Notes: generated by a model not told the origin, from the sequence alone. A stretch of 64,000 nt of DNA from Heterodera schachtii (GCA_023374025.1 SIJG01000108.1:158303-222302); one strand, 5' to 3'. Counted from the first letter of the stretch, positions 1-10,142 are shown. A program made the numbers and translations.

Positions 1-2059
1 GTTTTCAACATATTCAAGAAGTGCTCCTCCGTCTTTTCGTTGAACGGCGTCAGAATGTCCACAATGGCCATGTGCAGACAAAGGTTGGCCTTCTGTTCAT
101 ATTTCGTGTCTGCTGCCGGGTGTCTTTTGCAGTTGTGGCAAATTGCGCGTATTTCACAATTTTTTGTGCCAATGTTTGTGTCCACCGGCGGCTCGTCGTC
201 CTCGTTGCTGCCAGCTGTTGTTGGGGGGTCCATGAATTGGACACCCAACAGCAAACTGTAGTCATTCAGCCCATTGGTGGTAAGGTACTGTAAAAGGGAA
301 AGCGTAATTTGAAGAGCAATGCATGCAAATTTTGCCGCTCTAAGTCCCTCCCCCCCGCGTATCATATCCGCCCCGAAAAATTTTTAAAGAATTTTCAAAC
401 TTTGGTGTTTTTATTAAAAAAAACCCTATTTTTTAAGAAAATTTCGTGAAAAAACTTTTGAAAAACTTATTGTGTGTTGTTCAAAATTTCAATTAGCAAC
501 TTTTTTCATTTCTTCAAAAATCGCCAGAAAAACCTTTCTCGCCCAGTTACGACCGATTCCCGACATTGCAACCGTAATCTACGCACAAAAATCCGACCCC
601 TGCATTTTTGGAAAATATAATTATTGTTATTGCTATCTCCGGCGTCCGCGATTCATCGCATTTTTGGGCCTAGGACCTCATCCCCAGCTCCACCCTCCAA
701 TATGGCAATTCCCTTAGTTGCTGGTTGCCGAAATTTTTTGTCTCAAAAGGACCAAAATTAGCATTAATGAACAATGCATATAATTTCTTGAAAGTTTAAA
801 AGCCCCTTTTCCAACAAAAATAAATGAAAAAAAACAAATAAGGTACCCGCTAAATCTTAAAAATTTACCTATAAAATCTTAAAAATTTGAATTAAGTATT
901 TAAAATGTTTACGTGCACATCTCGCTTCACTCTGTTGGCCAATTGTCCACACGCTTCAGCAGACAGCTGAATACCCTCCGGGAAAAAGCCGGCGACCTCA
1001 ATTCCACCACGGGAAGTGCCGAAAAAGTCGAATTCTCGATAGGTGCATTTCTGCCAACCCTTCTCTCCTCTGCACTGTTTTCGGTTGTGCTGGACGGCAC
1101 TGCCCGGCGAAGAAGTGCCTTTGATGTCGAACTTCAGCAAATTGTCCTCATTTAATCCCTCAAATACGTTGTTCAGCACCACAAATTGTAACTGGTGTAG
1201 CCGAATCACCTTAAAATGAGGACAAATTAAAGGAGAGAGTTGGATGGGAGAGAGAATTTTTGGGGAAACCCGGTAAATGCCGAAACAGAAGACTCGGGAC
1301 CAAGATCAATATTCGAATTTTCATCAGACAAACAAACGGGCGTGATCAATCGGGACTTATTCCAGGGAAAAAAGAAAGCTTTATTAAAAATCCATACGAT
1401 TCATTTTCAATGAAAAAAAATGTTTAAAAATTAAATACAATTAAAATTGCAATTACATTAAAAAAATTTTCTAAAATATTGCTTAAGTGAAAAAATTAGG
1501 TGCTCATAATAGTTTCTATACATTTTTCGAACTTTGACCTTAGATTGTTAGAAATTTATGAATTTTAGTTGATTAATTTGTAATTATACAAAAAAAAAAT
1601 AGATTCAATTAAGAGCAGAATTTAAAATATTTTAAAAATATTTTATGTTAACCCCTCACTTTTTTCCTCTCATTTCCATCTTCCTCCTTCAGCTTCGTGT
1701 ACAGCTTCATTTTGAAGCACATGAACATGGTGTTCATCATTGATTGGCTGTTACTGTTACTGCTGATCTGCTCCGTGGACTGCTCGCCCTTCTCGAACTG
1801 ATTGTTAAATAAGAAATGGGCAAATTGTTAGGCCTCGGGTGGGAATCGAACCTAACCGCTCAGCCAGCTTCTTCCTTACATTGATCACTCCGTCGATCAC
1901 ATAGGCCGCATATTTGTCCAACACGTCATCCATTTTTGCGGGCTCATCATGTTTCGGGTTCAGATTCTTTACAATGAATTTGCCGTCCTTCGTTTTAAAA
2001 AACGCTCCTCCGCTGTTGCCTCCGCGCTCTTTCAACGGCACCAGCGCGGACAGTGACAC
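1..2059 (-). CDS. Phosphatidylinositol phosphate kinase (PIPK)-like gene, four exons, 3' end off the window
   Basis: Likely phosphorylates phosphoinositides; role inferred from the family. Exons on the minus strand are 2059-1880, 1797-1660, 1209-913 and 287-<1. All join in phase 0 with GT-AG introns of 82, 450 and 625 nt. Exon 1 shows NSGGAFFKTKDGKFIVKNL, matching the family glycine-rich loop and ATP-binding lysine. Exon 3 begins with FVVLNNVFEGL and has KFDIKGTSSPG where the family has (Y)DLKGS. The exon 3/4 junction gives VKRDVHYLTTNGLNDYSLLLG across the splice, matching the family D..FL...(M)DYSLLLGI block. It is followed by a CLHMAIVDILTPFNEK segment like the family IIDIL block. The DLKGS to DIKGT and MDYSLL to NDYSLL changes show divergence. 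The gene has no ATG at 2059, which is a splice acceptor, so 5' exons lie upstream, possibly in the ORF at 2240-3172. The C-terminus is outside the window. Confidence 0.85.
1820..1862 (-). repeat. tRNA-like remnant inside a PIPK intron
   Basis: The 82-nt intron contains, on the minus strand, an A-box-like TGGCTGAGCGG directly followed by a B-box-like GGTTCGATTCC. In a real tRNA these are separated by the anticodon arm, so this is a collapsed tRNA or SINE remnant and not a functional gene. Confidence 0.55.
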
Positions 2060-2114
2060 CTGTTAGAAACAATTTCTAAAAACAGTGACACCTGTTAGAA
2101 ACAATTTCCAAAAA
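2051..2114. repeat. 32-bp tandem duplication spanning a splice acceptor
   Basis: A 32-bp unit beginning cagtgacacctgttagaaac occurs twice back to back with one mismatch. On the minus strand each unit contains a full ctaacag acceptor and the first bases of the PIPK exon, so two competing acceptors lie 32 nt apart. Confidence 0.9.
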
Positions 2115-2236
2115 ATGTTTGCACCAGTGGTGGTCCGCCGGAGTCGCGAAAAACTAGAAATCTTGAACTCAGAATTCCGGTCTACGGAAAGTCGGCATTT
2201 AAACCCAAAAAGACATCGCCGGGGAAAATTAGGCTG
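2115..2236 (-). other. Possible additional 5' exon of the PIPK-like gene
   Basis: Reading leftward from an acceptor-like tactacag at about 2230, an open frame of about 50 codons runs to the duplicated splice-acceptor block at 2051-2114. It contains FKISSFSRLRRTTTG, which loosely resembles the F..YAP.VF..LR...G stretch N-terminal to the PIPK core. The similarity is weak and no transcript evidence is available, so this is only a candidate for the missing link between the signal-peptide ORF and the kinase core. Confidence 0.25.
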
Positions 2237-2239
2237 TAG

Positions 2240-3172
2240 TTAATTAACAATTTTTGTACGAAAAATGGTAATTATTTTTTCTATATGTAAAAATAAAAAT
2301 TCCGGGAATTTTCTGAAATTATCTCTAAAAAACAAGCGCGAAATCCTTCCCCGAATCCCTGGCTTTTCCCATACCAGCAATTGCTCGTCAGTGATCCCAT
2401 TTTTGTCTCTGATGAGTTCAAAAAGTTTCTCCGCCCGAATATTAAATTCATTTGAGTTCTTTTCAGGCATTGTCCACACATTCTTCTCCACGCCATAATC
2501 CAATTTCTCTTCATTTTGCCCAAGCCTTGGCTCCCCGCCTTTCGCCCGCAATTTTTGGCACAAATAATTGCCCAACAAAGTGCTAAGCGATGCTCCATTT
2601 TTGGTATACATTGTATCTTCCGCCGCTTTCTCTTCCCGCTTTTCCTTTTCCTCCTGCTTTTCCTTTTGGTCCCGCTTTTCCTTTTCTTCCCGATTTTCCT
2701 TTTCCTCCTGGTTTTCCTTCTCTTTAGGCTTTTCCTTTTCCTCCCGCTTTTCCTTTTGGTCCCGCTTTTCCTTTTCTTCCCGATTTTCCTTTTCCTCCTG
2801 GTTTTCCTTCTCTTTAGCCTTTTCCTTTTCCTCCCGCTTTTCCTTTTGGTCCCGCTTTTCCTTTTCTTCCCGATTTTCCTTTTCCTCCTGGTTTTCCTTC
2901 TCTTTAGGCTTTTCCTTTTCCTCCTCTTTGTCCGCTTTCTTTTCAATGTTTTCCATCCATAAAACTTTTTCGGCACTTCCACTTTCAGCATCGAATAACT
3001 CCTTGAACTTCTGTTCATGGATGGCACACAGTTCGCTCACAATTCCTTGTTCTTCCTCCTCCACCGCCCTTTTTTGTCGGTCGCCAATGCCAGCGGCATT
3101 TGCATTGCCAAGCAAAATTGGAAGCAGCAGAACGGACAATGTGAGCAGTTTGGTTGATAAAATTATCATCAT
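2240..3172 (-). CDS. Secreted Lys/Glu-repeat protein; possible N-terminal part of the PIPK-like gene
   Basis: The tandem ATGs at 3172 and 3169 are followed by a classic signal peptide (basic residue, then TLSVLLLPILLGNANAAG) and a QKR site. The upstream part of the longer frame (3343-3173) looks like leader sequence, so I start at 3172. After about 70 residues come three near-perfect 30-residue repeats (90 bp each, unit starting EEKEKPKEKENQEEKENREE) of almost pure Lys/Glu/Asn/Gln/Arg, probably a charged helix. A non-repetitive tail contains LSTLLGNYLCQKLRAKGGE and FNIRAEKLFELIRDKNG. The frame closes at 2240, 180 bp before the first recognised PIPK exon on the same strand. If they are one gene, the product would be a secreted PIPK-like protein; that link is inference. 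A donor before the stop was not pinned down. Confidence 0.6.
   Translation of the reverse strand: MMIILSTKLLTLSVLLLPILLGNANAAGIGDRQKRAVEEEEQGIVSELCAIHEQKFKELFDAESGSAEKVLWMENIEKKADKEEEKEKPKEKENQEEKENREEKEKRDQKEKREEKEKAKEKENQEEKENREEKEKRDQKEKREEKEKPKEKENQEEKENREEKEKRDQKEKQEEKEKREEKAAEDTMYTKNGASLSTLLGNYLCQKLRAKGGEPRLGQNEEKLDYGVEKNVWTMPEKNSNEFNIRAEKLFELIRDKNGITDEQLLVWEKPGIRGRISRLFFRDNFRKFPEFLFLHIEKIITIFRTKIVN
2630..2925 (-). repeat. 90-bp in-frame coding minisatellite (about 3 units)
   Basis: Three consecutive copies of a 90-bp unit with only a handful of differences (for example one Lys-Pro versus Lys-Ala codon). They encode the charged repeats of the secreted protein above. Near identity of the units at nucleotide level indicates recent expansion or gene conversion. 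Confidence 0.9.
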
Positions 3173-3273
3173 TTTATCCGAATGCGTTTTTTTAGAGTTG
3201 AAAAATATATTTTTAAAATGTAAAGAAATGAAAATGAATAAGCAATGAATGACTACGGACTGATGATGAATAG

Positions 3274-3795
3274 GGCTTCGATTTTTAGGCAAAAGCCTAT
3301 TCTTTACCTGAGCTCCCCGTGGCCTGAAACGCACGAAAAACATGTTTTTTTTGGGCTGTTGTTAAGTTACTTTTCGAGTTATTAGTGCCTATTTTCTAGG
3401 ATTTTATTTTTAGAGACTAAAAAGCATGAAAAATTTTTGAAAGAGCCTATTTTTGCCTATTTTGGCATTTTGCCCAAAATTATTAACAAAAATGCAATAA
3501 AAACGAAAAATACACCCCCTAAGAACCGACTCGAAAATTTTCAAAAATACACCCCTAAGATATGAAAATTTTTTCAAAAATTATTCTCCAAAATTTATTT
3601 ATTTATTTATTGACAAGATGATTTTAAAAATATTTATCTCAATACTGATTTGGCCTATTTTTTTTTTACTTTTTTGAATACATTTTGTCATTTTACACCC
3701 CCCTAAAAATGAGGTTTTTATTGCCTATTTTTGGGGTTTTTAGAGCCTAAAACCTATTTTGGCAGTTTTTAGAGCCTAAAAATCGAAGCCCTAAT
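3274..3795. mobile_element. Foldback (MITE-like) element upstream of the secreted repeat protein
   Basis: The left end gggcttcgatttttaggc and the right end gcctaaaaatcgaagccc are inverted copies about 500 bp apart, with T-rich, gcctattttt-rich filling. It overlaps the 5' flank of the Lys/Glu-repeat protein gene. Target duplications were not resolved. Confidence 0.6.
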
Positions 3796-5550
3796 GATGA
3801 ATATGTAAATCGCTGCAGTTGTATAGGCCTTTTTATACGCATTTAAAAAAGTAGAAAATCAGCTCAATTTGGAAAAGTCAGGGTTTAAAGAAGCAGCAGT
3901 AACAGAGGTGAAAATTGTATAGAAGCGAGAGAAAGAGGCAAAAATTTAACATTATGACATTTTTGAGGTTATATGTCACCTCCCTTCTATCGGAAATATT
4001 GGAATCATCCACCCTCATTGGCCATAATTGATTATCCGCTCCTAACGGCCGCCACCCATTGGCCATAATTCTACTGATAATCCACCCCCATTTTTTCATT
4101 GAAAAAAAACAAAAAGTTGCTAGTTTTCCAAAACGCAAAAATTGTCACGTCTGGTAAGATTTTTATTATAATTAATACATTTATTATTAAAATATTTATT
4201 TTTGAGACTTTTTTGGTAAGTTGACAATATATTTTGCTTTAAAACGAATTTGGTATTTATTCATCACAATGTATTCTTTTAAAAGTTTATTTGAAATTTT
4301 GAATAGATTTTGATAGAAAAAAATGGCCATTTATTGTAGTCTTTTTCAATTGTTCTTTCGGACAATTTTTCGGATCAAATTTATTTATTTTTTATTTTTG
4401 AATATTTTTTATAAAAAGTTTTAAACATTTTTTTCGGGGCGAATCGATATGGGATGGAGGCTTTTGCAACTTTTCTTGATAAAAACTTGCCCATTTTTCT
4501 TCTTTTTTTAATAAGTAAATCACCACTTTCGAATTCCCAAAATTCGTTTTGTCCCCCCCCCCAAATTTCAAATCCTAAATGTCAGGTAGTACCGAATTTC
4601 TATATCGAAAAATATGTTTGTTGGTTATTTCTTGCTTTTCTCTGCCATTTGATCATCACAAATCACTTCCGGACAACAATGAGACGGATGGATTACTCCC
4701 AAGAAACTAAAAAATTAAGGGGCCTTAAAAATCGAAAGTTGGTGGCAAAGTGACTTAAAATTGTATTAATTTGTGTATCGAACTTGAACCCTGACCTCCA
4801 AGAATGCCGAATAAAATTCACAATAGGAGTTGGTCCATTCTCTATCCAATGGTACATAACACATATGCCTTTTTCGACATGCAGTTCGGGTGGAGTCCAA
4901 AATTCTATAATTTTTTTATTGAAAACATTGCCAAATATTTTTTTGCACCAAATTAATTAAAATTATCTGAAACCAACATTCTTAAGACTTCCCCCCCAGC
5001 AGAGGGGGAAGCCGGATGGTGTACAAAGTCTCGCGCAGTAGTGCTGCAGCAGCTATCAGGGATGGCATTCCGAGGCCCCAAAATTTTCGGAAATCGGAAT
5101 TCCGAGGCCCAAAAATTTTTCGGAAGTCGGAAATGGAATTTCGACCCCAAAAAGGTCGGAAATCGGAAAATTTTCAAAAATATAAAATATAATAAAAAAA
5201 TTTCTAAATATTTTAATAGGCTAAATTTTTAATTCTTAAAGGTGATTTCAAAAATGTTTTTGGTACATTTAAATATTTTGCTTGAAAAATTATTCAATGT
5301 TTTATTAAAATCTTTTTTTATGTCATTTTGCATTATTTTAGAACATTTTGGGAAAAGTTTGTTAACAGATTTTGTCCAAAAAATGACCAAATTCCGTTTT
5401 ATCCACGGCTTTCCGGATACGTTGGCAATGCTTAGAAGTAAAAAAGAAAATTAATTAAAAAATCTGCGTTTTTGTGATCAATCAGTAGGTTTGGAATTTT
5501 AATTAATCGTTAAATTATGTTTATTTACATTTTATTATTAGGAAAATATT
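3344..5550. other. Intergenic, AT-rich dispersed repeats
   Basis: No supportable gene. 3290-3800 is a T-rich dispersed repeat (gcctatttttg phrases) whose ends, around 3270-3300 and 3770-3795, are inverted (gggcttcgatttttaggc / gcctaaaaatcgaagccc), so it is a foldback-type element. 3980-4090 has two copies of a short ccattggccataatt phrase. 5060-5180 carries a ggaattccgaggcccaaaa-like mini-repeat. Short ORFs here have no signal peptide, no splice structure and no recognisable motif. Confidence 0.6.
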
Positions 5551-5586
5551 ATTGCGACCAATCAGTAGAGAGATAAATTATTCAAT
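5551..5586 (+). promoter_or_regulatory. Upstream block shared with the 34-kb paralogue
   Basis: A 36-bp block starting attgcgaccaatcagtagag lies 169 bp before the ATG at 5720. A copy with about three mismatches sits at 33735-33770, 277 bp before the paralogue ATG. The surrounding DNA is not obviously alignable, so conservation of this block suggests a promoter element. It could also be residual duplication. Confidence 0.5.
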
Positions 5587-5719
5587 TTATTATTTAATCA
5601 AATATGAATACTATGCATATTTCACTTTAAATGTGTAGGATTATAAGAGAAAATATAAAATCATTTTTTAGAATTTATCTTATTATGTAAATCTAATTTT
5701 ATATCGAATTTTAAAAGCA

Positions 5720-6421
5720 ATGAAATTATGCTTATTATTCTTTTTAATTGTATTTTTAATTGTTCAAATTGAAATTGGAGCGGAAAAGAAAAAAATGCAA
5801 CAAAAAACATTTGAAGAAATATTTGGAGAAAATTGGAAAGAACAAGAAGAAAAAGGAAATCATCTAAATGAAAATGAACTGAAAAATCGAGAAATTATTC
5901 AAAAGTTCAACCGAATAAAAGAGAAAATCAAGCAAAAGGGGAGAAAATATTCAACAAAAGAATGGAGAAAATTTGAATTGAAAATCGCAAAAAAATTGGG
6001 CACAAATCGCAAAAATATTTACAAATGGATCAAAGAATTAAATCTCCAAAAAATCAAATCTTACAAATCAAAAACGGCTGAACAAAAGATTGAATTTGTG
6101 CAAAAATTTATGGCAATGAAAAATGAATATAAACAAAACGGAAGAAAATATTCGACAAAAGAATGGAAGAAAAATTATGCCGAAATTGGGAAGAAAATTG
6201 GAATTAATTATAGAGTAATTGGACAATGGAAACAACAATTCGAATTGAGTCGAAAAAGAATAACGAAGCAAGAAAAATTGGAAAAATTGAAAATTTATTG
6301 GCAAATAAAAAGAGAAAATCCTAAAATAAGTGACGAGAAAATTGCAAAAATATTGAAAATTAATAAACGGACCGTTTGCAGATGGAAGAAACAATTTGGA
6401 GAAGAATTAAATGAGGATTAA
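5720..6421 (+). CDS. Secreted protein with three helix-turn-helix-like repeats
   Basis: A 233-residue ORF with an ATG start. Residues 1-21 form a signal peptide (MKLCLLFFLIVFLIVQIEIG). Residues ~62-108, ~125-163 and ~180-226 are three diverged repeats. Each has a FNRIKEKIKQKGRKYS-type or equivalent helix, then a K(I)AKKLGTNRKNIYKWIK-type helix-turn-helix ending in a Trp. The third ends ILKINKRTVCRWKKQFG. The pattern resembles transposase/Psq-like helix-turn-helix modules, and the protein is very Lys-rich. The combination of export signal and DNA-binding-like repeats suggests a secreted, possibly host-nucleus-directed protein; that is inference. No intron is needed. A paralogue is at 34012-34700. 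I do not recognise a named family. Confidence 0.75.
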   Translation: MKLCLLFFLIVFLIVQIEIGAEKKKMQQKTFEEIFGENWKEQEEKGNHLNENELKNREIIQKFNRIKEKIKQKGRKYSTKEWRKFELKIAKKLGTNRKNIYKWIKELNLQKIKSYKSKTAEQKIEFVQKFMAMKNEYKQNGRKYSTKEWKKNYAEIGKKIGINYRVIGQWKQQFELSRKRITKQEKLEKLKIYWQIKRENPKISDEKIAKILKINKRTVCRWKKQFGEELNED

Positions 6422-6740
6422 AACACCCGGGTTCGCTTGGATCCGGGTCCAGGTCTTTTCAATGTTCTATTTTTGTATAGCCTTAGAAATCATATTTTAT
6501 TTTTTTTTTTTTTTTTTACTAAAATAGATGGGAACGGATTGTTTCAGCGCCAAGCCAAAATTTAAAATGCACGAACAGCGGGGAATTTTTTCAAAATCTT
6601 TCATAAAAATGTAAATTAACAAAAATAAATGAAAAGAAGATAAATAAAAAAATTTCACGAGTTCCTATGATTATTGCGCTAGTGCCACGAAGAAATTCCA
6701 AAAGAATATGATGATTTTGATTTATAATGTAATTTGACAT
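6422..6740. other. Intergenic
   Basis: It holds a T17 tract near 6500 and an acacccgggttcgcttggat phrase just after the stop codon. No gene or RNA was recognised. Confidence 0.5.
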
Positions 6741-7135
6741 CATGCGAAAACCGTATTGGGTCGAAGGACAAAAAGTGCAAAATTTGCTAAATTTTTGACT
6801 TAATCCACTCATAACTTTTCTCTGACGCAATCAAATTGCAAATCTTGGTATCATACGATAGCCCTAAGCGTTCTCTATTAGCCTGCCAAATTTCAAAAAA
6901 TTTTATTAAGTTTTTCAAAAGTTCTAGCCAAAAAAAATGAAAAAATTGTAGTAACTTTTGAAAAACTTAATAAACTTTTTTGAAATTTGGCAGGCTAATA
7001 GAGAACTCTTAGGGCTATCGTATGATACCAAGACTGTGCAATTTGGTTGCGTCTGAGAAAAGTTATGAGTGGATTTAGTCAAAAACTTAGCAAATTTTGC
7101 ACTTTTTGTCCTTCGACCTAGCACCGCGAAAACTG
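6741..7135. mobile_element. Long-arm foldback element (~395 bp)
   Basis: Two ~185-bp arms are inverted around a centre near 6935. The left arm has gggtcgaaggacaaaaagtg, and catacgatagccctaag further in. The right arm has the reverse complements cactttttgtccttcgacc and cttagggctatcgtatg. There is no coding capacity, so it is non-autonomous. Similar arm phrases (agccctaag, aatgatacc) recur at 7840-8060, 47750-47930 and 50830-50870, so this is a family. Confidence 0.8.
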
Positions 7136-7329
7136 ATTATCTTTCTATTATATATGATGCAAAAAGTAAATGAAGCTCATACGTCAAGGCGAGAGAAAAT
7201 TAATTACAAAGAAAAAGAGTCCGTCTTCCGAAATTTCTGGGATAAAAATTTTGGTTCCTATTTTTATCTTCGGAATTCCGTAAATTTTTAGCGCCTCGGA
7301 ATGCAGCTCTATTTTATTCAAATGATCAT

Positions 7330-8260
7330 TGGATCATCACACTCGTCATACAAACGCGGTAAAGTTTACCGCTCACTTCTCTCTTTTCCCGCTTCGGGCT
7401 TCATTCATTTCATCATTTGCATTTCACCCAGAAATATTTCTCTCTCTTCATCTCTGATTTATTTATCTATTTATTCTTTTATTGATTGTTATTTTTAAAG
7501 AAATGGCACAACAAATTAGACCGCTATCGTCAACAGTAAGGAAAAGACTTGGATTCACAAGCTGATATTTTATTTTATTACAAAAAAAAAAAATCACTGA
7601 CGGTCAAATATTTATTTTTCTTTCACTATTCACTGTCATTACAAGCATTCATGTCTATCACTCCGGGGCAACTTAAAGCCATTTTGGCTGATCAGCAATC
7701 ACCTTTTATGAAATTGTTGCAAAATATTCAACTCGGCAATGCACCAGGCAACAACATCAGTCGGACCGGGTCAAATGGGCGCCGACCAAATGGGCGCCAG
7801 TTCGGTTTTGGGGTATAACTTCTTTTATAGTTGATCGAATTGAATTTCTTAATACCATTCGATAGCCCTAACTGTACTCTATTTGCCTACGAAATTTCGA
7901 AAAATTTCATTAAAGTTCAAAAAAGTTAGGTCCAATAAACTTCAAAAAACTGGTTTTCCAAACCTTTTTGGTCGTAACTTTTTTGAAGCATAACATTTTT
8001 TCGAGATTTTGTAGGCAAATAGAGGACACTTAGATCTATCAAATGATATTAAAATTATTCATTTCGGTCAATTATGAAAGAAGTTATACCTGAAAAACAG
8101 AGCATCAGTCACAGTCCAATGACATGGAAACTTATTTTGCAAATTAAGTGCTCGAGTTTCTGATTTGTTTACAGCCCGGTCGACAACCGCACATTTGACG
8201 AATGACCCACAAATATTTCTTTCTCTTCACCTCTGACTTATTTATCTGACTGTATTTCAC
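7330..8260 (+). mobile_element. LTR-retrotransposon relic split by a foldback
   Basis: 7370-7500 matches the LTR at 62913-63151 (cgcttcgg(g/a)cttcattcatt, catttgcatttcaccc). 7518-7570 matches its leader (cgtcaacagtaaggaaaaga). 7651-7760 matches the start of its gag (MSIT..QLKAILADQQS.FMKLLQNIQ). The gag continues at 8111 after a 340-bp insertion and then decays. 8200-8260 again resembles LTR sequence. Confidence 0.75.
7763..8102. mobile_element. 340-bp foldback element with 8-bp target duplication
   Basis: It is flanked by catcagtc at 7755-7762 and 8103-8110. The empty site is predicted by the intact relative near 63680. The arms are inverted: gtataacttcttt on the left and aaagaagttatac on the right, with atttgcctacgaaatttcg near the centre. 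Same style as the 6741-7135 element. Confidence 0.85.
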
Positions 8261-8849
8261 CCCGAATATGAAGGTCTCTCATCAGCTTTTAGGGTGTCTC
8301 CTTTGTCTTCTTCTCGTGTCACTTTTCTCATATTTTGGCACGAGACAGCAAAATTTTTATGCACTGGTAAGAATTGGTATAAAAGGAAAATCAAAATTAT
8401 CAGCAAAAAAGTTAAAAGTCATGAAGTAAAATGTAGTTATTAATTATTAAAAAATGAAGAGAAATACGTCAAGCGAGAGAAATTACAAAGAAAAAGTATT
8501 CGTTTTAAATTTTTTGAGAAAGTAATAATAATTTTTCAAGACATAAAATTAAAAAATCTTTAAAAACAATTATATTTAAATCATGGCTTTTAGCTTTGTA
8601 TTTCCATTCATTTTATTTCGAAAAATTCACATTCATTCTCTCATCAAAAGCATAAAAATCACATTTCAAAATTGTGCTGCCGCTCCATTTTTTGCTGAAA
8701 TATCCTTATATGTTTACCGTGGCACTAATTGGATGAAACGACAAGAGCGGTATTAATTCCGGCCGAATTATAAAGCTTAATTAGTGCATTAATTGATTTT
8801 TCAATATAAACGAGTTTCATCTCGACTGATTGTGAGCTATGGGATAGTC
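8261..8849. other. Intergenic
   Basis: AT-rich with no open frame of note. 8271-8330 could encode a short hydrophobic stretch (starting MKVSHQLLGCLLC near 8268), but no continuation was found. Confidence 0.4.
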
Positions 8850-9096
8850 TGTTGGGGCGACCCACAATTCAAATAATTGTTTATCATTGGATCCGTTCTT
8901 TGACCGACCAATTATCGATTGTCCCCTTCCCATTAATTCCTTCCACTCATTTCCCCAATTCATTCTCTTTCCAATTTTGCCTTCGCATTGTCGCCCTCCT
9001 ATTTTTGTTCCATTCCTCCGACCAAATTTAATTGTATTTTATTTTCCATTTTGTCTTCAATAAAAATATTTTATTGTGTTGTCCACCGGCACAACA
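8850..9096 (+). repeat. 5' LTR
   Basis: A 247-bp TG...CA repeat matching 11107-11354. It includes an aataaa signal and a cttcaataaaaatatttta segment near its end. Confidence 0.95.
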
Positions 9097-9300
9097 TAAT
9101 TGGCGACGCCCGAACTCAACCAAATTGCGAGCAATTCTCGTGTTGAATTGCTTGTTTGGGAAATTTAAAAATCTCGTGTTGATTTTTAAATTTCGCGGAA
9201 ATCAACAAAAAACCAATCACTAATCTTGTGTGCGGTTCTGCCGTGTGCAGTTTAAAATCATCAAACAAATCGTCAAAAAAACAAATTCGTCAAATTTCAA

Positions 9301-10142
9301 ATGGACGAAACATTGGCAGAAATCCTTCAACAGCTGACCAATGCCATCAAACAACAGCAGCAGCAATCATCCACCAGCACCCAGCAAAGTCAAATTTGCA
9401 CTTTGCCGGACATTCATCAATTTTCGCCCGACATTTCGGAAGAATTTGAAGAATGGATGGAGCGTTTTCAATTTGCGCTGGAATGCAATGCGCCAAATAT
9501 GGATGACATGTCATCAAGTTGCTGATGACAAAATTGTCCCCGGCCGCATTCAGCGAATACAAACGCTACTGCGTGCCCAGCGAAATTACAAAATTCAATT
9601 TTTCAAATACAAAGGATCGCCTGCTGAAATTATTTTCACATCCTCCGTCCGTAGCAATCAATCGCTACGAATGTCTGAGAGCCAGCAGAGAGGACGGCGA
9701 AGAATTCGGACCATTTGTGAACCGATTAAAAGCACTGCTCAGAAAATTTCGGTTCTCGGAATTGAAGGAGGAGCAATTCAAGTGCTTGGTTCTACTCACA
9801 TCGCTCAAATCACCGAGTGATGGACGACTTCGCCAGCACATCCTCGCTCGTCTGACGGCTGAAGACGCAAAATCCAACAAAACGGCAAAATTATTCGATG
9901 CCATTGTCGATGATTTGAATACGCTGTTAAAGACGGAGGCTGAAGCGAAAATCCTGGAGCGGACAAATTTCAAAATCAATGCTGTTCAGCACAGCGATGG
10001 CCAATCATCTCCAAATAACGCAGCAAATACCAATCGATCCGACAAAAATCGCAAATTTTCGGGCAATTCGGATGGAAAAAACGCCTCCCAACAATTGTTT
10101 TCGTTGTGGAGAGCTGCACTGGGCGCAAAATTGCCCAAATAA
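9301..10142 (+). pseudogene. gag of the LTR element, frameshifted
   Basis: It starts MDETLAEILQQLTNAIK with a poly-Gln stretch and a PDIHQFSPDISEEFEEW segment typical of gypsy-type gag. Near 9520 the frame shifts and continues as KLSPAAFSEYKRYC...FGPFVNRLKALLRKFRFSEL. Structural capsid role from the family. The frame break indicates either decay or a sequence error. Confidence 0.8.

Noticed and set aside
3878..4138. 86-codon minus ORF with MANGWRPLGADNQLWPMR
   Set aside because: Built on two copies of a ccattggccataatt repeat. No splice or homology cue.
8261..8340. Possible signal peptide MKVSHQLLGCLLC near 8268
   Set aside because: No second exon or downstream frame could be attached. The segment lies at the edge of an LTR relic.
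9665..9979. Minus-strand ORFs inside the LTR element (9665-9979, 9976-10494)
   Set aside because: Antisense shadows of gag and protease, which have the recognisable motifs.
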